NCBI GenBank assembly: GCA_017311185.1
Contig: JAESUZ010005092.1
Coordinates: 124,001 to 188,000, forward strand
From: Proteles cristata cristata
Taxonomy: Eukaryota; Chordata; Mammalia; Carnivora; Hyaenidae
Reading direction: 5' to 3'
Length of the DNA stretch: 64,000 nt
Below the pieces are notes generated by a model. That model made no database searches, had not been told where the DNA came from, and was given only the letters and a program-made list of their open reading frames with translations. Below, piece after piece: positions 56,271 to 64,000 of the stretch (its first letter is position 1; each line of letters starts with the position of its first letter). The position numbers and the translations under genes are program-made.

Positions 56271-56459
56271 TTTTTTTTTAAGTTTATTTATTTATTTTAA
56301 GAGAAAGAAGGGTAGGGGGAGGGGTAGAGAGAGAGAGGATCCCAGGCAGGCCCTGCACTGTCAGCGCAGAGCCGGATGCAGGGCTCAGACTCACAAACCG
56401 TGAGATCATGACCTGAACCCGAGTCAGACACTTAACTGACTGAGCCACCCAGGTGCCCC
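56271..56459 (-). mobile_element. Older SINEC-type SINE
   Basis: AGTTTATTTATTTATTTTAA left, GACTGAGCCACCCAGGTGCC right. The body is short. Confidence 0.92.
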
Positions 56460-56489
56460 ATCTCAGTGCCCTGGGTTCTGACCTCAGTG

Positions 56490-57065
56490 GGCTTCCATTC
56501 TCTCTCTTGTGACCCCTCCATCCATGCTCCACATGCTGAGGCATTATCACAGAGCTCTCCCACGAGCATAGTCTTGTCTAAGTGCCTCCTCCTTGACATC
56601 TCCTTTTGGATATCCAGTTGTCACGTCAGAAGAAATGTGGCCAAATGCAGCTCTTGTTGATTTTCCTCCAACTCCATCCCTACCCAGCTCTCTCTGCTTC
56701 CAGAAAGAGTTTTGCATCCATTTCATTGCTCAGGTCCCAAACCTGAGCTTTTCTATTCCTTCTCTTTCCCACGCACACACAAATGAAATCCATTAATACA
56801 TCACATGGACTCTGTGTCCATGTTTTTCCATCCCTACTGGTCTTGTGCAGTAGAAGTCATTATTATTTCTGGCTGGACTCCTGCACAACTTCTTAGCAAG
56901 TCTTTCTGACTCTGTTTTTGCCTCTGTCCCCTTTACCCCCCAATCCACCTTCCATATGGCAGCCAGAATAATCTTTCCAAGGTAGGCATTGGCCATCAAC
57001 TTTCCTGCTTAAAATCCTTGAATGGTGTCCATTTATGAATCTCTCTCTTTCTCTTTCTCCCCCCA

Positions 57066-57145
<80 letters not shown>

Positions 57146-57640
57146 TCTGTTCTATGACCTTCAAGACCCTATAGGATCTGGCTCCTACCTACTTCTCTAG
57201 TCTTATCTGTCTTTTGTCCTTTTTCATCCACAATGATTTTCTTTCTGGCCTTGAGCATGTTGAGTTCTTTCCTGCCTTTGTCTATACATACCTGCTGTGC
57301 CTCATCTGGAATCCCCTTCCCTCAGATCTTTTTGCAGATCCCTTTCCCACCCCTCAGCTTTTAACCCAAATATTTCCTCCTTAGAGGGGCCTTTTCCATC
57401 AATCCTGGCTGACCCCTTTTTCCCCCCAATCTACTCGTTACCTTATTACTCCATTTTGTGTTCTTGATTTCACTTAGCACCTGAAAGTATTTCAACTACT
57501 CATTTTCACTTCTTTGATGTTTGTCTCCTTCTGCTAAAATATACATTTTGGGGAGGCAGTATTCCCAGATTTTGGAATAATTAACACCCTGCATATAGTA
57601 GGAGCTCAGTAAATGTTTGTAGAATGAACGCACAAATGCT
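56490..57640 (+). mobile_element. Long L2 LINE 3' fragment
   Basis: Ordered L2 words: CCAGAATAATCTTTCCAAGG, TTTCCTGCTTAAAATCCTTG, GACCTTCAAGACCCTATAGG, TGGAATCCCCTTCCCTCAG, and the end TAGTAGGAGCTCAGTAAATG. A CT/CA microsatellite is inserted at 57067-57144. No frame remains. The part before 56900 is less certain. Confidence 0.75.
57067..57144. repeat. (CT)n(CA)n compound microsatellite
   Basis: About 8 CT units followed by about 31 CA units, within the L2. Confidence 0.98.
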
Positions 57641-58716
57641 ATCAGAAGAGCCTGTTTACCCTGTGATGCAACATAAGATTCGTATTCACCTCTAACTATT
57701 CCCTTTGACTCTCCATGCTTTCCCTGCTCCCTCTGTATTCATCAAATACAAATTTCATAAGGATTTGGACCACAACACAGAAAGGCTTGGGAGGAAACAC
57801 TCCATAATCCAGTGATTTTAAGAGTCCCTAAGTTCTAATTAGCATGGTGCACGGCAGTGATGCTAAATGAACTGTAATAGTCTTATCAGGTCAAAACCCA
57901 GCTTTGTAGGGCAGCCTGAAATAGAGGCTGTGATCTTTTTGTCTGTAGCAGGGCAGCTCGTGGAGTCTCTAAAGGTGTATCAAGGTTTAATAGGCAAATA
58001 ATGTACTTGGTAGAATTGTGCGGTGAGAGACATGCTTGCAAACCCTCTGGTGTGTGGCTTCCGGATATTGAAGTTTCTTTCAGGTGCACTGGGGGCCTGG
58101 CTGGCTGATTTCAATTAGAATTCAATTAGCATCAATCAAGGTGAACTCCAGGGGCAGCCAGTTCATCACAAGTGCCCCAGCCCCAACTCCCTCCCCTCTC
58201 TTAGGGAAGTTTTGAAACAAAGCCCAATGTAAGCACAGAGAAGAAGAGGAAGTGTCTTTCAATTCAGTTCAGTTTGGAACTAGGAGACCTTTACCATCAT
58301 AATTCATTGCCATTGGGGGACCAACTGGCCTGTCCCTCCCTGGCCACACTAACTCTCCTGGCCCTTTGCATGGTTGGGGCTGCTTGGGTTATAGTCTATA
58401 GCATGTAAATGTGTGCTTCCGGCACTTTCTCCCCATTCTCCCCAACACATCCCATAACAATGTGCTGCCAGTCTCCCTGGATTCTGACGAATATTGCCTC
58501 ATTCTTAGATTTGACTCAGAAATTGCTTCTCACAGCTTTTGGGGCCCAGTGTTTCTGGACTTTTCTTTATGTCATCCTTAATAAATAGCTATATGTATGC
58601 GTGTGTGTCTATCAGTGCCGTGTGATTTTGAGAGAGAAACCTCATCTATCTGCTCAAGTGGGAGCTTTGGCTCCATGGAGGATGTTGCCAGGAGTCCTGT
58701 TTACCTGGGGACTTTA
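57641..58716. other. Repeat-poor sequence, possible conserved noncoding part
   Basis: Around 57830-58160 several homeodomain-like words occur (CTAATTAGCAT, CAATTAGAATTCAATTAG). No gene recognised. 58700-58716 is the left TSD of the following L1. Confidence 0.3.
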
Positions 58717-59185
58717 TTTTTTATTTTTTAAAATAGTTAATTTTTTTCCTTTTAATCTGTCTTATACTAATTTATTTATTTATTTTTCAAATAGTTTATT
58801 GTCAAGTTGGTTCCCATATAACACCCAGTGCTCATCCCCACAAGTGCCTCCTCCATGCCCATCACCCCCCACTTCCCCTGCCCCCATCAGTCCTCAGTTT
58901 GTTCTCAGCATTCAAGAGTCTCTCATAGTTTACCTCCCTCCCTCTCCCCCACTATTTTTCCCCTTCTTCTCCCCAATGGTCCTCCATTAAGTTCCTCCTA
59001 ATCCTCCTATATGTGCAAACGTATGGTATCTGTCCTTCTCTGCCTGACTTATTTCGCTCAGCATAACACGCTCAAGTTCCATCCATGTTGCTACACATGG
59101 CCAGATTTCATTCTTTCTCATTGTCATGTAGTATTCCATTGTATAGATAAACCACATCTTGATCCATTCGTCAGTTGATGGACAC
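58717..59185 (-). mobile_element. 5'-truncated L1 with 17-bp TSD and apparent 3' transduction
   Basis: Perfect TSD TTTACCTGGGGACTTTA at 58700-58716 and 59186-59202. The L1 3' end proper starts only at about 58789 (AAATAGTTTATTGTC). Between it and the TSD lie, on the reverse strand, an A-rich L1 tail (58770-58787), about 37 bp of other sequence (58733-58769) and a second A-rich tail (58717-58732). The ORF2 end is included but truncated at the word for ATGGACACTTT. Confidence 0.93.
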
Positions 59186-59202
59186 TTTACCTGGGGACTT
59201 TA

Positions 59203-60524
59203 GACACCTCAGGGATATTGGAGAAGAGGACTTTGAAACTGATGGTTGAATCCTGGGAAGCCAAAACCAAGGTTCACCAACAAAGAGAGGGTGGTCAACC
59301 ATTATTACCTATCACTGGGGGAAGTTCTTGGTTAGAAGTTCCTCTTGAAGGTGAGTCTTCTCTTGTCTTGAGATACAAATTGATTACTAACAAGGAGAGA
59401 GGCTTTGGGCACGGCAGACAGTGATGCTCATGTATCCTGCAACCCGGCTTCAGAGGGAAACTTGTCTTGCGTTTCTTCGTGAAGAACAGACACACTGAGG
59501 CCACCTTCTTGGAAACAGAGTGAAATTGCCTTAACGTTGGCAGAGTGAGGGCTCTCCCTCCCCCATCTCCCTGGCAACATAGAAGTGATGGGTCAACAAA
59601 TGAGGCATTCAAAGGATTTCTTGGTGTTAATATTAGCAGCGGCGGTTGATTAAAATACCTTTCAGCACAACAGAGAGGGGCACCCACAGCACAAGGTAGA
59701 ACATTTTAGTGGCCAGGAGGGGATGCTATCTTCCTAGGATCTGACAGATGAAAGGATCCCAGAGATTGCACAAAGTGAGGGTTTAAGGATCTACTGGATC
59801 GCTTTCTCCGCTTCCTTCACCAAAGCTTTTGGAGATTCTTTAAGCAAGTTTGGCATCATAGTGATATACAGTTCTGCCTTTGCTGTGGTTGGAGGGTTCT
59901 GCATCCTCTCTCATGCCTGCACAGTTGCATGTGAACAGAAAGACGTCAAGCAACAAATATATGTTAAATGCATGTTAAAGGCTTTATGCCCAGGCTTTTC
60001 CCAGTGCTCTCAGCATGTGTGAAAATGCCAGCGACATGGCTTGAAACGATGAGTCAGCTCCTGAAAGAGAGGCAGAAGGCAAGGTTTGGCAGTTGGAGAG
60101 GAAATGTCAAGCCGGGCAGGGCGGGCCCGAAGTTTCCGTGTTCTCAGTGGTGTAATTGTCCAGATTGGAGCCCTTGGCTGCCAGCATGGCCCTGGTGTCA
60201 GGTGACGAGGAACAGCGCCCTTGACCTTTCAGTTCTGCAACAGAGCCCTCTGCCTGAAGGACCGGCAAACCTGATGTGTTCCATGAGCTGAGGTGGTGAA
60301 GGACGCATGTGGGGACTGGAATTTCTCTCTGGCGGCCTCCAGGAAATCATCACATGCCTTCCTCAGGGACACGTGTCTTCTCCAGAAGCCAGTCAGACCT
60401 CCAGTCCCAGAGCAGAAGAGGGCCGACCTTACCCCAGCACAGGGCCCAGTGTGTTCTTTAGTGAGCACCAATAGTTTCATGTACTTTTCATCACCTCTCA
60501 TTGGATAAAAGCCCTATGTGCATG
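59203..60524. other. Repeat-poor sequence, no gene recognised
   Basis: Several moderate frames (59295-59687 -, 59968-60291 +) have no recognisable domain. Confidence 0.35.
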
Positions 60525-60655
60525 AAGAGAACCAGCCTGAGATCAGAAGGACTTGGATTTGAATCCTAACCCTGCTGTATAATAGCAGGATGACTTGGGC
60601 ACATAGCACTCTGAGCTTTTGTTTTCCCACCTGTAGAATGGGGAGAAAAATGGAG
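60525..60655 (+). mobile_element. MIR SINE fragment
   Basis: CTTGGATTTGAATCCTAACC, GACTTGGGCACATAGCAC, TTTCCCACCTGTAGAATGGG in MIR order. Confidence 0.8.
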
Positions 60656-62039
60656 AAGGGAAAGTGCATTGGTGATAGTGGGGGTGGGTGGGTAGGAAGT
60701 GCTGCTCCCTTTCCCCTCTTATGTGTTTTCCTTACTGTTACCAGAGTTGGCTGTTGACCTAATAAATGGTGAGGTTGCCATCTTGGCAGTCCCCTGCCTT
60801 CTTGCTAGCAGGTTCTATACTCCAGGTTGTTTTCTGTCTATTCAGGTACCTTCTCTGGCTTTTGGCTTCTTCTGTGGAGCTCTCCTGCCCACTGCCCCTC
60901 ATCAAAGGTGACCCATCATATCTTGCATTCTCTCAGGACCTTGGTGAAGTATGGAAATGTATCTTACTAAGTTTCCTGTAAGGGAGTGAAGGCTTAAATC
61001 CTTAGGCTACTAAGTAAGAGCCATCCATTTAAGACTTTGTTGGCATGTCGGTGTCTCTGAACCCACTGATGATCAAGCAGGATATGTTGAGGAGTAGGGG
61101 CCTATGGTGTTCAGAAGCACGGCCTTCCCCTAACCTCAGCATCATTGCTCATTCTTCATAGTTGTTTGTGCATTTGGTTCCCTGGTCAGGTCTATTGTTA
61201 TACTCTGGGGCTGGAGTCAGGTTCTGCATTCCAGTTTTTAAACAGGGGCTTTGATCCCCTTCCAGGTCTTGGCAACATTTCTCTGGAAGTCGGGTCCTCG
61301 TCTCAGTAATTTCTCACCATTATATGGGTTCTGTTCCTCCAAGGCTCATTGCTGGTCTCTGTGTATTGCTGTTGTCTTGTTCCTCCTGCTGCTTCATCCC
61401 ACACTCTGGGTTTGGCTCCCTTACATTGCAGCTACAACCCAATCAAGCCTGAGGCCACCAGGTCCTCCTGGATCATAGCTTTGGACTGATGGCTTCCCCT
61501 TCAGCAGTCAGCCCCACTGCTGAGCCACTTTCAGTTCAAGACCCTTTTCATCTTGGCTCCTCCCCTTGCCCACACATCCATAGGGCCAAGTGCCCAGAGC
61601 TCCTCATGCTTGTGCCTCATGGCCAAGCTCATAAACAATTCCTACCAATAGCACTGATTCATAATTTATAGCCACCCTCTTCTGCATATACTTTCAAAAG
61701 TACTTCAGGCAGCTTTCAGTAAACAATACTTAAAATTAGTCTATACAAGACTGAATCGCTAAGTGGAAGAGACAGGTTGGAGCCTAGACTAAGGATATTT
61801 TTTGTCTTTGAGCACCACATTTTCAATGGAATTTTCTAGCAGACAAAGCAAAAAAGAAATGACAATGAGTTGTATGGTCTCCTTTTCTGGTTAATGGTGG
61901 CACTCTAAGATCTTGCTGAATATCACTTAATTTTATATCTTTAGGGGTTAATACAGTTCACTGTTTCAGTTAGAATTTCCTGGACATTCTTAAGGAATTA
62001 TTTGGGCTGCAAAGTTTTAAGCATCATGATAGATCAATT
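60656..62039. other. Unassigned sequence
   Basis: No recognised gene or repeat. Confidence 0.35.
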
Positions 62040-62400
62040 TAATTCAACCAACATTGATTTATTCTTTTAATTAAACAAGCTTCCTGAGTGCCTAATCTGT
62101 TAGCATGAAACATTATGGCATATGCTATGGGAGACAGAAGGATATAGAACCTTCCCTTGAGTAACTCGTAGTGGAGAAAGGAAGATGAGAAACACACCTA
62201 TAGGTCTACAAAACAAAGGAGGAAGTGATGAGGACTCTAAGAGTGACAGGAATGTGATGCTGGAAAAGTCCAGAAAGGGGACAAGGGGCCCAGAGTTTCA
62301 TGGACAAATGTGCTTGAGGTCATTAGGGTCTGTGCAGTGGTGAGAGGGACAAGTAAAAGGAGAGGGCATTTGAAGTTGAAGGAATGGTGTGACTTGGGAC
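62040..62400 (-). mobile_element. Probable L2 LINE fragment
   Basis: CCTGAGTGCCTAATCTGTTA, CCTTGAGTAACTCGTAGTGG and AGTGACAGGAATG resemble the antisense L2 order; strongly diverged. Confidence 0.45.
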
Positions 62401-62424
62401 ACTGCTATAAAAATCATAGGTTGT

Positions 62425-62590
62425 GGGGCACCTGGGTGGCTCAGTTGGTTGAGCATCCAACTATGGCTCAGGTCATGATCCCATGGTATGTGAGTTTGAG
62501 CCCCACATGGAGCTCTCTCCTGGCAGTGCAAGGTGTGTTTCCAATCCTCCATTGCCCCTCCCCCACTCATGTTCTCTCTCTCTCAAAAAT
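62425..62590 (+). mobile_element. SINEC-type SINE, shortened body
   Basis: GGGGCACCTGGGTGGCTCAG, AGGTCATGATCCCATGGTAT and TTGAGCCCCACATGGAGC; tail CTCTCAAAAAT. Confidence 0.93.
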
Positions 62591-62819
62591 ATGACTAGAC
62601 ATTGAAAGAGAAAGTCATGCATTGTGTTCAGGGAAAAGTCCATGTCAGGAATGCATGGCTGGTTGACTGTATGCTAGAACATCTGCTTGAAATATATAAA
62701 GGAAGACTGAGGACCACGAAGGCCGCTCGACAGGATGGAATATGGAGGGTCTGGAATGCCATACTCGGAAGTCAGTGAGAGCTCATTAGAGGTAGAGGTA
62801 GGTAGCCTAGGCCCCATGT

Positions 62820-63060
62820 TTCCTGAACTTGGGGTTTTATTCTGCAAGCAAGAGGAACAAGTGGAGGGTTTTAAGCCAGAAAGGAATGCATCCAGAATTG
62901 GGCTTTAAGCAAATTATTTTGTCAGTTGAACACTGGACAAACTGAAGCCAAGGAGACAGGGGTGGGGTGAGGGTGGGCAGGGAGAGCAGTGTGGAGGCTG
63001 CTGCTCTAGTTCAGGTGGGAGGTGAAGAAAGAATGAGCTGGAGCCGGGAAGTGAGGATGG
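62820..63060 (-). mobile_element. Probable L2 LINE fragment, upstream part
   Basis: GAGGGTTTTAAGCCAGAAAG, GCAGTGTGGAGGCTGCTGCT and TAGTTCAGGTGGGAGGTGA follow the antisense L2 order and may continue the fragment at 62040. Confidence 0.45.
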
Positions 63061-63144
63061 AGGGGAGTGGGTGGATTCAAGAGACATTACGGCTCAGCGT
63101 CTTTCCCTGAATTTTGATCATTTACTACTCAAGACACAGTGTAT

Positions 63145-63370
63145 TGAAGAGGCTGAAGAGGTGTGACAGCCAGACAGGCAGAGGTTCAAATCCTACCTCT
63201 ACCACTCACCAGTATGAACAGTATGACTGAGCAAACCAGCTCATTTCCCCCCCCTGAGTCTCATTCCTAACATGAGCGTGAGAGACAGCCTCACAGTGCT
63301 GTCTTTATGATTAAATGAGAGAATGAACATGAAGTACTTCCTATGATGCATGGACCAGAAGGTCCTAAAT
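63145..63370 (+). mobile_element. MIR SINE
   Basis: GGCAGAGGTTCAAATCCTAC, TCATTCCTAACATGAGCG, TTATGATTAAATGAGAGAAT in MIR order. Confidence 0.78.
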
Positions 63371-63796
63371 AAGGACTTGTACCAAAATTTCTCTCTACCA
63401 CCCAGATATTTTCCTGAATCACTATCTGCTCTGGCACTTGCCCAGACGCCTATAACTTGCTTGTATCCCTGACCTTGGACTTCGCTTTCTGTGTGCTGTA
63501 GCCTGCCTCTTCCTGGCCTCTCTGGATCCACTCTGTGGCCTGACTCTGATCTTTGATACCTGGACTCATTTTTGCTGGAGGTCTGTGCTGCATGTGGGCT
63601 ACTGAACCCTGGAAATGTGATACAAGCATAAAATACACAATGAATTTCAAAAATTAATTTGAAAAAACAAATGTAAAAGATCCCTTTTTCCCGAATGTGA
63701 AATATCTTATAAATCATGTTCTGATATTGATTGCCTATTGAAATGATATTTTGAATGTACTGAATTAAATAAAATATATGAAATTAACTTTACCTT
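63371..63796. other. Unassigned sequence
   Basis: No recognised gene; the reverse frame 63241-63717 shows no known domain. Confidence 0.35.
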
Positions 63797-64000
63797 GCAG
63801 CCCCTCTGGAAAACAGTGTGGAGGTTCCTCAAAAAATTAACAATAGACTCCCCTAGGACCCAGCAATAGCACTGCTAGGAATTTACCCAAGGGATACAGT
63901 AGTGCTGATGCATAGGGGGACATGGACCCCCAATGTTCATAAGCAGCACTCTCAACAATAGCCAAAACATGGAAAGAGCCCAAGTGTCCATCAACAGACA
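63797..64000 (+). mobile_element. 5'-truncated carnivore L1, continues past the window
   Basis: CCTCTGGAAAACAGTGTGG, TAGGAATTTACCCAAGGGAT, CAATGTTCATAAGCAGCACT and AAAACATGGAAAGAGCCCAA are ORF2 C-terminal words of the same L1 family as the copy at 4558, here on the forward strand. Confidence 0.93.

Noticed and set aside
1..64000. Prokaryotic-style operon, phage or defence system
   Set aside because: The base composition, SINE/LINE/LTR content and lack of dense coding frames show this is mammalian noncoding DNA.

Overview
This window looks like noncoding mammalian DNA from a cat-like carnivoran (Feliformia, most likely Felidae). The clearest sign is about 27 tRNA-derived CAN SINEs. Most have the feliform body: a head reading like GGCGCCTGGGTGGCTCAG, a B box like GGTTCGAGCCC, a CT-rich middle and an AATAAATAAA/poly-A tail. 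Several L1 3' ends of a carnivore type (3' UTR containing AACACCCAGTGCTCATCCC on the opposite strand) point the same way. I see no bacterial, viral or plasmid gene, no CRISPR array, no functional RNA gene and no intact protein-coding gene. The open reading frames are chance frames, remnants of L1 ORF2, or translations of simple repeats. All family names are from memory of consensus sequences; no database search was run.

Layout. 1-3.2 kb: old L1 pieces, one with a tandem ~108-bp repeat, carrying four SINEs. 3.2-9.6 kb: L2 tail, a 5'-truncated L1 (-), an MLT1-like LTR, an L1 (+) with two microsatellites, one SINE and a GT repeat. 9.6-13.1 kb: an old antisense L1 interrupted by a SINE and followed by a younger L1, with a second younger L1 close by; a young SINE lies just upstream. 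14-18 kb: MLT1 LTRs, one carrying a SINE and a tiny L1 tail. 18-25 kb: mostly unassigned sequence with MIRs and a GGAA repeat. 25.7-28.2 kb: L1 (+) and L1 (-) fragments, two SINEs, then a 5'-truncated RPL10 processed pseudogene, the only recognisable gene-derived sequence. 28-39 kb: SINEs, MIR/L2, an MLT1 LTR, an old L1 with a head-to-tail SINE pair, and two ~120-bp inverted copies of an unidentified sequence. 39.7-41.2 kb: antisense L1 holding a TTC tract and an LTR-like insertion that itself holds a short tRNA-Lys-like SINE. 41.2-44.0 kb: GC-richer, largely repeat-free. 44-54.8 kb: antisense L1s with SINEs, three hAT MITEs (one MER5A), LTR-like sequence and a 220-bp polypyrimidine tract. 55-64 kb: SINEs, a long L2, MIRs, possible conserved noncoding segments, an L1 with an apparent 3' transduction, and an L1 running off the right edge.

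Nothing here functions as an operon or gene system. The biology is retrotransposition history: nested insertions, target-site duplications (TSDs) that time them, and one retrocopied ribosomal protein mRNA. The observations most worth checking are the 19-nt L1 insertion at 32055, the apparent 3' transduction at 58717, the inverted repeat pair at 35121/38311, the SINE dimer at 36665, the LTR/SINE nest at 40349 and the young SINE subfamily.
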